From Takifugu bimaculatus (lineage: Eukaryota > Chordata > Actinopteri > Tetraodontiformes > Tetraodontidae), in assembly GCA_004026145.2 (NCBI GenBank), contig CP034980.1, positions 3,794,964 to 3,858,963 on the forward strand: a DNA stretch of 64,000 nt. The letters run 5' to 3'. Positions 1 through 14,639 of this stretch are shown here, one piece after another. Under the pieces are notes generated by a model. The model did not search any database. It was given only the letters and a program-made list of their open reading frames with translations, and was not told where the DNA came from. Position 1 is the first letter of the stretch; every line of letters begins with the position of its first letter. Both the position numbers and the translations under genes were made by a program.

Positions 1-3000
1 ACTTTTGCCTCTAGATTTACTGTTTGTGCTTTGCTAAACTTGATTCCATTTTCCTGGCAGGGAAAACAAGCAACTAATGGCTTGAAATGAAAGCAAGGAG
101 CCAAAGTAGTGTCCCATCCAGGTGGAGAAAGTACTTCAGCATCCTCCTGCTGCTGCAGCAACATGGACGCCGGCCAGTGGTGGCCGAGCCTGGAGGACGG
201 CAGCAGAGGGGCCAAACACTGACGCACAGGACATCCGTCACGTCTGTCTGTAGGCTGTGACATTAACACCCTGAGATGATTAACTCTCAGACTCATCCAT
301 CTCCTGATTTTATTACCAGGGCAAGATTTTTGAGGACTGGCCGCTGACGGCCTAGAAAAGTGATGGTGTGAGTGGGTGTGGAGGAGAGAGAAATTAGTTT
401 CCTATATTATGTAACGGTGCTGCCTTCCTTGAGCCTGTGTCGTGGGTTTATCAAGAGTGTGAGAAGGCTCAGGGCGGGTCAAAAGGGGCCCAAATGTGGA
501 TAAAACGAAGAGCCGTTTTGGTTCTACGTTTGTTTTACGTTTGCATGTGAGGTCATGGAGACATTTAGTGCGAGAACAAACGTTCCCCAGGTGAGACTCA
601 CATCTGAGTGCAGCAGCAGAAGCTCCAGAGCGGAGGTGGGAGGCGATGATGACGGGTGTGTAAGCGAAAGAACACCCCCACCCCCACCAGTGAAAAAGAG
701 TGATATTTACACAGCGACAACAGCACAATCTTCCCCGTCTGGAGATGAAAACATCCAGCAGCCTCTGGCGGTGCAGGTCGAAGCCAGGAGAATGGATTCC
801 CAGGATGATAGTGCAGAGCGTCATGTTTACTCTGGCTCTGATCGGATTCTTTAGAGATCTCTATAATGTCCACTGAAACGTATTGGTCTATTATCAAACT
901 GTTTCAGAGATCTGCCGGGTCAAAGCCAGGAATCTGCCTCCATTCACAACAAACTGCTGTTCCTCCACCCTGTTTAACTCCATTTGTCCTTATTAGTCTC
1001 AGCGGGATGAAATGCAGCTGTTCATTACTGTGCTGCTCTGCTCTGCTCATTATTACAGGACCCTCTTCTCTTTGAGACATCTCCTCTGCGAACCATCGCT
1101 CTCGGCGGACTGCATATCTTTGTTTTTCCGCTCCCTCGAGAGTCCCTGATGCCGCCGTTGCTCTCAAAAACAAACGCTGTCTGCTCCCACCCTGTGAATT
1201 ACATTAACCCCAATTTGGGATCCACGCTGGACGCTCCAATTATTACAGGGAGCGAAAACACACATGAGCAATTGCACACACGCCCAGACACACACAGCGT
1301 TTGATCTATTGTTGTGTTCAGGGTCTCCCCTTGAAAACAGCCTGTTCAGCAGCGCTCACACTGCAGCCCATTGATTCACAGCTTCCCCCTGCTTTGAGTT
1401 AGCTGTTGGTTCTGGCTCAGCTTTCCAGGACAAGGTCAATTCCCAGTAGGCTGCCGACCGGCATTTGTCCTCTCTGTGGCCCTGTCCTCACTAACACAGA
1501 TATTCAGCAATAACAGTTACTTTTTGTCTGTCTGGAAGTCTCATCCATACAGATATGGTGTTGTTTTTTGCTTTTTTTAGCTACAAATAAATATTACTGT
1601 GTCCGTAAGTGTGTGTGATGGAGATATTGGGAGCGTTTGGTAATTAACACTCTGTCCAAAGAGTGCAAATAAGTGCTTTTTGCCCTTTCTGTCATGAAGC
1701 CCGCCTATAAAAATAAAAACAAAGTCATTCCACTGAGATAGCATTCAACGCCACGCTAGCAGATGAGCAAAACCCAGCGTCCAATCAGACGGGGCGCTGC
1801 TGCAGAGGCTTCTCTGACACCATTTGTCTGCAGAGTTGCAGCAGGCTTGTGTTATTGGCTAATTTATGGCCTGAAATCAATATTGCAGCATGTGTTTGTG
1901 TTTTTAAGCCTTCAGACCTGAGAGTGAACATTCGGCCGTCTGAAAGCCAAAAGATAATAACTGAGCCGAACGCCTGACTCATTTTTGTGATGAAGAGTTC
2001 AGCTTAGCCTGCTCTTTATTTCATGCTGAGACCCCGAGGTGTTGTTTGTTGTCCACTTCCGCTCTGATCTGTTTTTCTTTTGTCTCCGGACGCAGATCCG
2101 TGATGGTTATGTGTAGATGCGTTGAGAAGCGGTGACGGAGTTAAGGGCGATTAAAGATGAAGCGGTGAAAAATGAGAGAGGGCAGACAGCGGATCTTCAG
2201 AGACGCGGAGGCTGAGCGAGTCTGAGAAATAGCTGATGAGCTGTACAACAATGATGAGCACTCTGCTGGGGAAACACAATGTCACGTTTAATCAGCCTGA
2301 TTGGCAATTTGGAAGCTCCATATTTCCAAGCCTTTGTTTGTGGTCGTCCCTGCCAAAACCGAGCACATCACAAATGACTTCTGTTCCCACTGCCAGAGCC
2401 GCTCCCATAGCAACCACTTTTCCCAATATGTTATCTTATTAAGCAAACAGACAGCAAGAGTAAACACTTGGAATTAAAATAGTGGCCTGTATTGTGCGTT
2501 GTCGTCCTGTTTCGTTGCGTCTCCGCGCCAGTTTGACTCTCTTGTGCTGCTCTGGACTGGTTGTGATAGTGAGGCTGGCTGCCATTTGTAATCCTGCTTT
2601 TCATGCTGTTCTCTGGATAATACATCGCAATCACGGTCTCACAAATCATCTGGGCAAAGCCTTTATACAACACACGAGAATAAAAGGAAATGCTGATCCC
2701 AACATCATGGGCGCTGAACAGCTGTTATCAGCCGCCGCGGACTCCGTCTCATCTCAGCCTCTGTGCTCTTGTTTAGAGGTCTTTGCAGGCCCACTTTGCA
2801 AACCCTGGAAATATTGTAGATGGAAACGGTAAGTCCAACTAGACACCTTACGATGCTGTTGGCCGCATCATTCGAGAGGGTTAAAACATGTTTAAAGCTT
2901 AAAATACACAAAAAAGTTCCAACGTTTTACCTGCTGTCAAATATAGATTTGCTGGTAAAAGCCAGGCAGAGGTGGTTAATTTGATAGATCAGCGGGTTTA

Positions 3001-6000
3001 TTGAGGTCAAACATTTCAGAAACTGGGAGGAACGTTTTAAATGTCACCCAGACTCCTTCTCGTTGTTCTCCAGCTCACTCCCGCGTCCACATCCTGTAGG
3101 TCCACTGAGTCACATCTGGATTTGGTTGATTGCACAGGAGCTTTTTAAAATGCATCATTTTCATCATTATTATAAGGGAAATCTTTGGCTTTTCTGTTGC
3201 TGTTCAGTTGAGGGAGCAATCTTATTTTTTATTACATGTAAAATCCAATGTTTAAACATTCCCTTAAAGATCTTTAGTAATGAAAAAAATCAAAACACAC
3301 CTGAAAATAGCAGCAAACCTTTTCTCCTCTGCCTGTCTGTCCTCACTGAACACAAATTTTCAACGCTATGCTTATTCCCCCCCCCCCCTCCCGACTCCAC
3401 AACGCATCTTTCTCTTGTGCCTCTTCTCAAATTGATCGTGACTGTTGCAGATTTTCTGTTGCTGCTTTTGCTCAACTTACATTTATTCTCCTTGTATAAA
3501 CATCATAAACATTCCCCAGAACAGCGTGTGTGGGACCGAGCACAGAAAGAAACGCTGAGGGGCTTCTCACCAGGCTCAAGCAGCGGCTGGTTGTCTGCGA
3601 ATACACAGTTCTAAACCGGCGAGTTTGCCGACAACCACTGACCTTCTCCATGGGGAATTATAAAAGGAAAAGTTTGCGGTCGAACCGCTGAAATTTTTGA
3701 TTTGCGGAGACATTTGTGATCTCGCTAACACAGACTCCTGGAGAGAGACTGACTTTTAAAGGAAACCAGAGGGAGGAAAATGCTACTGGCACACGCCTAG
3801 TTGTGTCTTTGTGAGGATTTGTCTTGACACAGTTCAGCCCGGCCCCTGATTCTAAACCTCCTGAATGCCTGATCTTGAGCCTGACCTGGTCTGATCCAAT
3901 CTGCTCCACAAGTGCCATGATATCGCTTTATTTGTTTATTTTTAGATTCAGTGGCATCTCTAACTGTAAATGTCAAGATTTTCCTGACTTATTACTGTCT
4001 GGGCTGACTGTCTCCCTTCTGGCATTTGCTTCGCCTGCAAACAGTGTCGGGTCATTCAAGATGTACTGAAGGAAAGTTACTGGATAGCAGCCTTAGATAC
4101 CTCGGTGCTACATCACTGAAGACCTGACCTGAACTGCACGCAATTAGACCCAGCCCAAGAAGACCAGAGGTCACCCGTACAAGCCACCCGATGACCTCCT
4201 ACAGCGGTGGCGTGGAACACGTCCTGTCCCAGATCATCACCTCCTCGCGTGGCGAGGGCTCAGGACACCAAGTGGCAGAGAGTGGACAGGGCTGCAGACC
4301 AGGACTGGTCCCGCCATCTTTGGCAGAGGTTCATACCAAGAGGAGGAAGATATCTGATCAGCAAAATGGTTTAAGAATAGAAACAGAGACTGGCCACTAG
4401 ATGCCAGATGTTTTTTTTTTGCTAGGTCAGGCTAAGCGCAGCCAGGAGACATTTCACTGCACATGACTGTGCATGTTAGCCGTACCAAACATTTGTTTCA
4501 GCCATCTCATATGGGTCAAGGGATTGAATCCCAGATCCAGATTTGAGTTTGGCCTAACATGCGGAACCGTTGTCTGACTGCTACTTCACCCATTAACAGT
4601 GACATTTCCCCAACATGACCCGTTGCAGCTACAGCGAACAAACAAGTTGTGTTATTGTCTCGTCACAGGAGGGTTCTGGGTTTGTCTTAGCTCTGACCTT
4701 TCTTTGTGATCCTCCAGTTTCTGCAGCAGCACATTAGGTTGGACTGGAGATGCAAAGCTGCCTCTGAGTGTGAGTGTGTGTATCCTTTATCGACTGGTGA
4801 CCCGCTCAGTTTTAGTTTCTGCCTCTTGTACAGTGACAACTGGGATGAAAACATGATTCCAAACATGCATGTTTGTATTGTCATGGTTAACACACACAAT
4901 CTGTGTGGTGTTCTGAACGTCCTGAATGGGTTTTGGTCCCGTTGGGTGTTGACACGCCAATCACACAAACAATGTCAGCAGGGCATTATGGGAAAATGGC
5001 ACAGAAGCACATTGGAGAATTTTGCTAGTAGCGTAAAAGAGGGATGAGAGGAAAGAGAAAAGAAACAAGATAATGGTTCCAGAGAGGGAGATCTGGTAAT
5101 GTTTACAAAAATAACTAACAGTTCATCGTCACAGGCCCGTGTGTGTGTAAGAGTGTGTGTGCGTGTGTGTGTGTGCCACAGAGGCATGCTGATTCACAGT
5201 GAGCCATTGTTCATCATCATTATATAATTTCCATCTGATGAACTCAGTACGTCATAAACAATGGACAAAACTGGAGGAGTGATGAAGAGGGAGAGAGGCA
5301 GAGGGTCTGGAAATACAAGGTGGTTTAAGCATGGCTGCCAGGTCTGAACTGTATATAGTTACAGAGCTAACATTAGTTAGCAACATCAGTTAATACGCAG
5401 AAGGCCAAATGCAAATGTTGATATCAGGATAGAGGTCACATCTGTAGTCGCGTAGCCAATCAGTAGCTAAGATGCTCATGGTTAATGTTCCGCAAGGCCT
5501 TGAATGGCTGAACTTTTGTCTCTTAGTGGTTATTTTCCCCAGAAAGGAGCCAAATTGTTCTGCTACCGCAGAACGTGAATAAGTCACGTCTACAACACAA
5601 GCAGTCCATCACAGCAGCTAGAAATCAGGCTGATTATATGGATTATTTTATTATCCTGCTCTGGTGCTTCACTGCATCTAAGGTGCCAGAATGCCCCTTT
5701 GGCTCCCTTTCTGGGTTCTGTATGAACCCTGGTTGTCTTGTAAAGACGCCCTTTATTTTCCAAACAGGAAGCACAACAGCAACATGTGGTGAGCCGTCAT
5801 GCTGCTGGCAGCTCACGCAGTGCACGCTCAATGACACGCTGCATCTCTGGACACACTGTGGCGATCTAATCTCTGATACTGGAACTCACTCTGGGATTAT
5901 TTCCAGTCCAATTACAAAGGCTGGAACAGGTGAAATAGAGTAGTTTTGGCCTCCAAATGTTCCTGGCTGGCGATACATTTTTTACCTTTGCCAAAGTCCT

Positions 6001-8529
6001 TCTATTATCTTAAACACAACAGTGTCCCTAATTAATACATTGTTTCTTATTGTTGTGTGATATGATTTCAGTTGTTGTCTGGCTTCATTACATAAATATT
6101 CTGCAGCTTTTCAGTATGTTTTCCCTGTTTGCCAGTTTTGAAAAAGTCTTCAAATTCCACCTAAATAGCAATAATTATGTACAAAAAGACACTTGATGCT
6201 TCTGCATCATGACTTGATGTAATAACAAGACCCAAAGATGTAACTACATCACGGCAGCAGATCCAAACAGCTGTGACGAGTCCTCCTGTTTGCATTCTCA
6301 ATTCCAGCGACTCGTGGACTAACACCTGGATTAAAGATTAAATACGTCCGCAAATATAAGCACAAATGCTTGTCGGAGCTTTACAAAGACTGCCAGGTGG
6401 CTGGGAATCAATCTGGATGTCACCGATTGCGTCAAGTAAATGCAGATCGTGCACAGCCTGCAGGCTCGGGCCGACACCCCTGTAGGTAGAGACTACCAAT
6501 GAGCATAAATCCATCTTAATAGTGTCGCAGTGTTCGTTGTCCAACTACATGGTCAACTACAGTGAACTGTCTGAGTTTTATGGTCGGGACTGAACAGCGT
6601 ACCTAGTTGGCGGTGAAGTTAATTTGGATATCTGGGGACCCTGTATGGAGTCAACAGATGAAAATAGCGGCCACGAAAGCTACGTCTCCATCAGCTCGGC
6701 GAAAATGGGACCCAGCAGAGGGGAACGGGCCACGTGAAATCGACTAATGTGACCAAGGCGGAGCAGAATGTCTGATTGAGCCTCATTATTTATTTGTGGC
6801 CTAATTGCTTTGCTGTCCAGTAGCCACAGATGTGCTGTTTGTGCAGAAATAATTGCTTTGTGCGTGGCGCTGCTGGCGGCGAGGGAGCAATCACAGCGCA
6901 GCTAAAGTCCGGTCCTGTAACAGAGTGGCCCAGACAAAAAGCAGATTTGGGGGGGGGAGTTTTGTTTATGTAATTCTGCTAAGAATCTAATTGGCACAAA
7001 CCATGTTCCCCTGGAGAAGCTTTCAGATTCTCAAGAGAACAAAGTTATTGTAGCCTGTTTCCAAAGTTACAGTAAGTCACAGCCTTAAAAGAGAAACGAG
7101 CATCTAAAGACGTTTACATGACCCACAGTACAAGAGCGCTCCGTATGAGATCAGTCAGTCAAAGTGATCCCACTCATTACTAGGCTCATTGGCGGGGCAA
7201 TTAGAGACTGATACTGTGTCCAAAACTGCAGCCTGAGAGTGGAACAAGTGGACAAATCTAATCTCTCAAAGGTTTAATCCCCAGTTCTTCCATCAATTCT
7301 GGAGACTCAGGTTAGAAAGGCTTCAGTCTGTTTGTCACTCCTGATGTTCATTCTAGTTAGAAGTGAGCTTTCCATCGGCTCACTGAGGCGAGTAAAGGCT
7401 AACTCATTAGATTCAGCATGTGTGGAGGTGGCCCAGAAAAACCCACTCAGCGAGTCTTTCCCTGAAGACCTGAAGTTACTGTGCCAGATATGCGAAAGTG
7501 AGCTGGCACAGAACAGAAGACACTGCTGGAGAAAGACTGAAATTCGGTCGGTCGTCTTCAGAGCGATGCGGTTCAATCAACCCACCCAGAACTCTGCATG
7601 AGAAGTGAGTTTTAAATGAAGTTCCATATATGCACCCCGACTCAGGGTCAAAGATCATCATTCCTGAAAATGTTATTCAAGGCAAGCTTAGCTCATTTGG
7701 AATGCTGAATATCCTGCTCGGCAGTTCAGTGATTTAATCATAACCTTCTTGCTATGAGGGAACGGTGCTGCCCACCGTGCTGCCCTGCAGGTAAGAGCTG
7801 GCAATGAAAGCTCTTTACACTTTAACGGTGCAAAGTCCTGACAGGAGAGGAAATTAGTTATGAAGGCTTGCATTTCTGAAGAAGATCCTGGTTTTGCTTT
7901 GCTAAGTGAGGAGCCGGCAGTGACTGGGGCAGCGTGACCACTGCCCAGGTGAGCAAAGGCCTATTGTACTTGTGCGGATTCTGCCAGTTCAACGAGCCAC
8001 AGACAATAATATGCAGGTGAGCTGCCTGGAGAGAGCAGCGCTAACAGCCCAGAAACCCATTCCACATTTGCGAAGCGACAGATTTTACTGAGACTAAAAT
8101 GTTTCCAGCGGTGGCCTTGAAAAATAAACATTGTAAATTACTGATAGTGACAGAACCTGTTGTGGAACAAACAGCAGGAAAGAACCAGAACCTGGCACTG
8201 AGCGTGCTAAAGAACTGAGGACAATGAACCAAATCTTACATCTGCAACTCAGACCACATGCTCAACCACCTGCCTCTGCGCCATGTGTGTGCACGTTCAC
8301 GAGGATCTCCCTGCATGTTACAGCCAGGATGACACTTGTGACTCCGCTCAAGTCTCACCTTACAAAAGCTGGGAACCCAGCTGTCAGAAGCATCTGCCTC
8401 GCTGCCGCTGACATGAACAGAAGCACGCTGACAGGCTCGGTGGGAGGTGGATTTAAAAGAGAAACCATCCTAACATTTATCTTAAACTGTGGAAAACGCT
8501 GGAAGAGAATTCCATCTGAAAGGACTCAC
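1..8529. other. Non-coding stretch, probable testican intron
   Basis: I see no convincing gene. Reading frames on both strands are short, lack family resemblance and have no paired splice sites. There are a poly-C run near 3379-3390, a poly-G run near 6951-6958 and a short GT-rich tract near 5139-5175. If the exon at 8530-8575 is correctly identified, this lies downstream of it in the transcribed direction (minus strand) and would be intron. The next testican exon, encoding the K-D-P-C segment, was looked for here and not found, so that intron would extend past the window edge. Confidence 0.5.
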
Positions 8530-8575
8530 CTTGTTCGGAAGACCTGGCGGAAGCCCAGCTCTTGAAGTAGTCATC
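8530..8575 (-). CDS. Single short exon of a testican (SPOCK-family) proteoglycan gene
   Basis: On the minus strand a pyrimidine-rich tract ending CCCCTCAG precedes a 46-nt exon that ends CAAG and is followed by GTGAGT, a strong donor. Read from its first base it encodes DDYFKSWASARSSEQ and leaves one G over (phase 0 to phase 1). Testicans are secreted heparan/chondroitin-sulfate proteoglycans with a follistatin-like, an EF-hand (SPARC-type) and a thyroglobulin domain. From memory, their N-terminal region has a DDYF-R-N-W or DDYI-K-S-W stretch of 15 residues followed by Ala-Leu-Asp, and the leftover G would start that Ala codon. Testican genes have very large introns, which fits the lack of other exons in 23 kb. 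The paralogue cannot be decided. Length, phase and both splice sites agree, but one 15-residue match is limited evidence. Confidence 0.6.
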
Positions 8576-9988
8576 CTGAGGGGAAACACAACACATCACA
8601 CCGGGTTACAAGAGCAAAGGCCACGTAATTCAAAATTTATGAGGAGGAATTTTAAAAAAAGGAGGATGTTTTGGATGTTTTAAAGTAGCACCCAGATGTG
8701 TTTTTATCAATGCAGGAGCAACCGGCAGGAGACACACCGGGGAGCAGAGAATCATGCAGATTTTGATGCAGAGCTGGCGTTGATGGCGTTACCATCAAGG
8801 TCAGCGAGGATCCGATGTGGGAAACACAGTAATGCTGACGCTGTTCTCATCTCGCAATCAGGAGCATTTCAAGGTTTACCAAAAACGCTCCTCAACTCAT
8901 GAAAAAAGAACTGAATAGTGAAGAGAAATTTTGAAACTGTTCCATAAAATAACATATTAAGTGATAAGACTTGCTGAATTAAATAAAACCCTAAAAAGCC
9001 CGGCCAGATGACAGGCACAAAAAAATCTAATTCAAGGCCAATGGCAAGAAGAATAAGGAGGAAAAATATAGCCAGAGAATCAGAATCCATCCCGTTTTAC
9101 AGGCCTTGCATCTCTAGTTCAGCCGGAATCAGTGACACCTTTTCTTCCTCTAAGTGAAACTATTAATAGTCTGTGAATCAGGGCACAGCAGGTACATCTG
9201 AAGGGTACGCCTAAAGATGGCGCACAGGTAGGCGCAGAGCTGCAGGAGCCACAACACCACCATGTTATAGCTATTATCAGCATTCCTCCTTATAATAGAT
9301 TTTCTGTTCAAGGAATGAGGTAATTGTGTCTGCAATTACATGCACACACACGCACACACGCAGGTGTCACACGCAGGTGAGCCATATGTGTGACAGCAGG
9401 GGACGAGCCTGCCACTGACACCATGACTGAGAAAGGCAGAGAAAACCTGCTGAGTTTAAATTTCAGATGTCCACTTTTATTTTTAATGCATTAAATAGGG
9501 CAGGAGAGGAGGGGGCAAGAGGAGAGGGGGAGGAGATAGAGAGGAGAGAGGAACATGGACAGCTGATCCACCCATCCGGAGCTTCATTCCATCACGATTT
9601 AAGACTCTTAAGCTGTCACACGCTTGAACTGAGGAGATGAAAGCTAATTAGCTCCTCCCATCGGCTCCGATTGGACTCCTGTCCATCCCTGTTTTTATTG
9701 CAAGGCTTTGATTTCCTCCACGAGGCTCCGACCGGGTGATGGCGCAACTTGAGGAGGTGTCTGTTGCACGGACTGAAGCTATTTTGACACCGGAGGAAAC
9801 TGCTTCATCAGGATCGCAGAGGCTGATTCAGCAGCTCCACGCGCAGATTTGGACCTCAGGGTGAAGAAACCGACCACGGCACAGGAAGCTGCAGGTCTGG
9901 AGCTCCCTCTGAAAGAGTGGGCGAGACCCCTGCAGCACTCCTGTGGTGTACAAATGTCCGCCCTAAAGGCCTGCAGCCGTGCTCCTGC

Positions 9989-10024
9989 ACACGCTACACA
10001 CGCTACACACGCTACACACGCTAG
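9989..10024. repeat. Short 9-bp tandem repeat
   Basis: About four copies of a 9-bp unit, CACGCTACA, in direct order. It translates as a spurious Ala-Thr-His repeat and has no evident function. Confidence 0.8.
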
Positions 10025-12303
10025 ACGACTGTCCATGTTCTCCCACTACACACCGGGACACACCACCATGTGACGGAGCTACGGAGAGGGAGGAGTGGAT
10101 GAGGGCTGGGCGGGTGGAGGGAGGGTCAACATCAGCTGGTCATCTAATGACGTGACACATTCAATGGCATGACAAACAGTGGCGTTATGACCTGCAGAGG
10201 GACGTTTGCACATATATTCATGGCCTCAATGCACAACTGGCGTTGAAACGTCAGGATTTGCGCCAGGATTCTTCAGCCACTAAACCACCCGGCAGCTAGG
10301 GGGCGCCGTTGCAGAATAAGAACCCAATGGCTTCACTTACCTCTACTTCCTTTATATGATTGCAGACAGAAAGACAGAAAGAAAGACAGAAACGTCAGTA
10401 TAATGGTCTGTCAGATGTCATACAGCCTTGGTGCTCCTCCTGAATATGAAGCTTGACTCTACTGAGACTCATTTAAGGAGGAATCGGATTCTGGAACAGC
10501 AAAGCCGCCCGTGTGCACGTGCACACGCCTGCGCTCGCGGCGTTATGTACCAGCTTTATTTGAAGTGGCGTGTAATTTGAAACACACTGAGGGCAAATTG
10601 TTCTGGCTCGCAGCTGAACCGCGACATAGCAAGGCGGGAGAACGAGGGGAACGTGGAGGTAGAGAGGTTAAGCAAATGCAGGCGGAACAGCGAGCGATGA
10701 CTGGCGTGCGGGTTCTGGCGGGGCGCCTCAGGACCGGGCCTGTTGGGGAGCGAGAGGAGGCGTGGCCCGGTCAAAACCACACAGGTGAACGGCACAACTA
10801 AACGCTTCCCTCGTTGGCCTTTTTCTGGACGCGCAGAAGGGTTTTACAGCACTCCTGAGGACAATCAGGAGTTCTAAGCTTCTTTTTGTTGGTATTGTTG
10901 TTGATCACGCTCTAGAGCTCATTGTTCGGCTCGAGCAGCATCGTTTCTGTAGCATCACCTCTGGGTACCAAACTGATTATGATGGATTATAGCCATCAGT
11001 GGAAAATGCTAATGTGCTGCAGTTACTGAGCCGAATCCTACAATTACCATTTTGTTCATCTGACCTGCAGCTAAAAGCATGTTTTAAATACATCTATTTT
11101 CAGATTAGATAACATTTACAGCAATTTTGGAGACAACTGTATTTAGACTGATAATCCCAGAGACAGTACGTGCACTTTTCACCAGCAGGTGTCACAGAAA
11201 CACTCATCATTCACTCCGAGTCTCAGGATGACCTGAACTCTGAGGGTCCGCATGAATATTTTAGTGCACACTGTCTCAAAAGAGAGAAATGAGTAAAGCA
11301 AAATGTCATAGAAACCCTTTAAAGGGATCACATTTAGATAAAAGTGCGAAACGCTATTTAACACGCATGCACGGGTGATTTGTTTGGTTTTCAGTCTAAA
11401 AACCAGACAGACGGGACCCAAATGATTGGTTCCAACACTCTCATGATGGAGTCCCCACGGTCAGGGTGAAAAGAACTGCAGGGCGGCAGGTTTTTCCGCT
11501 CCCGTTGGAAGTGATGGAGCTCGCAGTAGATCGGCGAGGAAAGGCCGAGACGAGAACAGGGGAAGCGGAGGAATTGATTCAGAGGGGGGGCCAGAGTGGC
11601 GGCGGGTTGGGCTTGATTACATCCTCGCGGCAGAAAATTCCTCCGCTGATTGTTTGTGTGCTCACACCAACAGAAAAGGCCCACGCCTGAAGTGCTGACT
11701 CTCCACCAGCCGTAATCCTGCAGGAAGGGTGCAAATGTGCTCTCTTAGTAGAAACTAAACAGCATTAAGATTTTATTGTCTATTTAATGCCTTTTATTCC
11801 GTTGTGGAACCTGGCTGGAAACCCTCTGTCTCTTATCTCCCCCACACATTCTCGCTCATTATCTTCTCCTCCTCATCCTCGCTCCTCCCCACTGACTCCC
11901 GTGTGCCGTTAAGGCTGCGTCCCACTTACAAACGAGCTCTTATCTGATCAGGCGTGCTGTGAAGCTGAAGTGCCCGAGTTTTAGGAGCGCAGTGTCGATC
12001 CTGCATCCGATTAGCTTAACGTCTCCGAGTGGAGGCAGAATTTATTTGGCACCACATGAGCACGGCCGCACTTTAAAAGTATTCTGCCATATCTGATGGC
12101 GTTCAGCTACTGGTGGAGGGGAGCAGCGTGTGAAGCGTCAGCAGAGAAGAATGGAGCTGAGGGTGAAGCTCATCCAGGCTCCGCACACCGACAGGCTGCT
12201 TCTTATTTATAAAAACAGACAGAGAACACTGAATATTACATGTGGCTTAGAGAAACTGCAGCTGGCTGCAACAGCTACATACCTACGCACAAACACGAGC
12301 GAG

Positions 12304-12328
12304 CACACACACACACACACACACACAC
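12304..12328. repeat. (CA)n microsatellite
   Basis: Uninterrupted CA dinucleotide tract of about 12 units. Confidence 0.95.
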
Positions 12329-14639
12329 GATACTGAAATGATTCACAGCATATTTCCATTTTGTAGAATTTCATTCTGCTTAGTGAGAGGCAGAAAGATG
12401 TAAAGGATGGTGTCGCTGCTGTCAGGACCAGATCGGATGTTTGCTTTTCAGTTTTCTGGACACGTGCCTCCGATGGCGTCTACTTCACGTGCTCGGCGCC
12501 GTCCACGCTAACGACTCGCGAATAAAAAGCCTACAACTTACATCATTCGCTCACATTCCTGGGTGTTTTCCAATGGAATTCCATTTCTATTTCATTAAAA
12601 AAGGGGCAGGAAATGAAACTGGAGTTCACACAGACACCAGGGTGGCTGAACCTGATCCATTCCATTGATTGGTTAGGAATCGCATTGGCAGTTTGGCTCA
12701 AAGCCTTCCCTAGTTTTCCTCCCTCCTCCAATATTTCCAATTATTTTTAATTCAAGAAAAACAAAAATCAGTAAATGATAGGAGAGCGCTGGAACAGATA
12801 GCGATCTAAAAACTAGGCAGAAGATCCACAGCGGCAGTCTCGGCTCCGCATGACACCACAAAACCTAAACACAAAAACACAAGCTGAGCAGAAGAGACAG
12901 AAGCTACTGGAGCACAGAGGAGCCGTGACAGTGAACAACTCATCCAAACGGCTGGCTGTCAAGACCTTCACAGCCAAATCTGGAACTCTGTCAAACATAT
13001 GAAGACACAGTTCGGAGGATTGGGGCCCAGGTTAGCTTCATGTTAGCAACAACCCTGTGAAATAAGGTTATAGGTCACTCACTGGGCAGCCCTCTGGATG
13101 AGAGGGACGATCCCTTTTCCTCTGGCTTCCTCTGGCCTGTAAACACACCTTCAGGAGGTTTTCCTCCCTTGCAGACTGAAAGGCTGCTGTTCTTATGGAA
13201 ACAATGCAGAGTCTGACCTATTTACACATCACAATTCCCTGTTTTTAGAATAAAAAGCATGCAGCCTTTCAAACTCTACAAAAAAACCCTAAGATTGCAG
13301 CTTGTGTAAGTTTCCATCATTTGTTCTCTCCAGATGAAATCTCTGCTCTGGCTGTTTGACTCAGGGGCCGTTTCATTGTTCCTGGATGATTGTTTATTTA
13401 TTTTTGACCTTGGATTTCAATTAGCTGCTGGTCTCTTTGTTGCTCTTTGTCCAGACAGATGGGTTTATTATGGACTTGGTGAATTTAATGAAGTTTGTTA
13501 TCTCTAAGAGCTTCTCGTATATGTACTTTCAGTGGAAACGCATCTCTTCCTTTAAACTTTTTGGTCAGTGTCTTTTTTTTCTAAAGCTTTGATGTGCTTT
13601 GGCTCTGGTTTGATGAGATGACCGGGTTGTGTGCAGTGTTTGCATATTCGGATCAAACCAGTTGCCTTTAATGTTAGGGCAAAAAAAGACATAACATACT
13701 GTATAATGTGTAATTATTATTCTTTTCTAATTTGTTTTTGAGGGCTTTCATTGAGCTCAGATCTGCTCAACGTAGAGGTGTACGACGGGGTGAAAGTTCA
13801 GGCTGCTTTTGATGACTTTTGGTTGAGAAATGCTGCACTCATCCAGGCTGTTTCACTGGCCTGTCCTCCCAGTATGTTCTCCCAGTATGTCCTCCCAGTA
13901 CACGTATGGCAGCGTAAAGGTGATGACATGCTGAAATCCCGTCTCCTCTGCGACAATAGGCGGTGGTTTTCGCTCCGTCAGCTTGTTAACATTGGACCAC
14001 GTTGGCCCGTGATGTCACAGACCATGACAACAGCCACCAGCGAGCTAGCAGGTTAGCAGCTGAGGCAGCAAAAACCAACTCCGGTTTTTCATGTTCAGTA
14101 AACTCCCATTAAAGCTCCTCCTTTTTATTTTTTACATTTCATCTAACGTCCTGATCAGGATCGGGTGCAGACCGTCTGATCCTGTTCCAGTCCGTATACA
14201 TGCATGCATCTATCGACCTTCAACCCCATTATCTGGGTTTCAGCTGGACTTGTAAACACATTTACACACACTTTTGAACATATTAAGCTAATAGGCGGGT
14301 CTGTGATCTTTCCAGTAAAAATAAGCTGATGCACCACTGTGATCTACTTGCCCTGGGCAGAGAAGCGCATGTGAAAAGATATGTAAATATGTGGGTCAAT
14401 TCTTTTTTCCTTACCTGAAATAAAAGGAAAATTCATTAAAAACCAAACACTGGAAGGAATTGAATCCATAAATATTCACTGTTGCTTATGAGGTTCATGA
14501 ATGCAGATGACTGAAAAATACCAAAATAGGGCAAATACAGATGTTCACAAAGGACCTAATATATTCAAAGACTACTATATTTTCCCCTCACTGCAGGAGC
14601 TAGAGACCATCTAACTGTAAATATGCACGCACAGTGGGG

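Noticed and set aside
3063..3614. 183-residue plus-strand frame
   Set aside because: Low-complexity hydrophobic and serine-rich composition, no recognised domain and no splice context.
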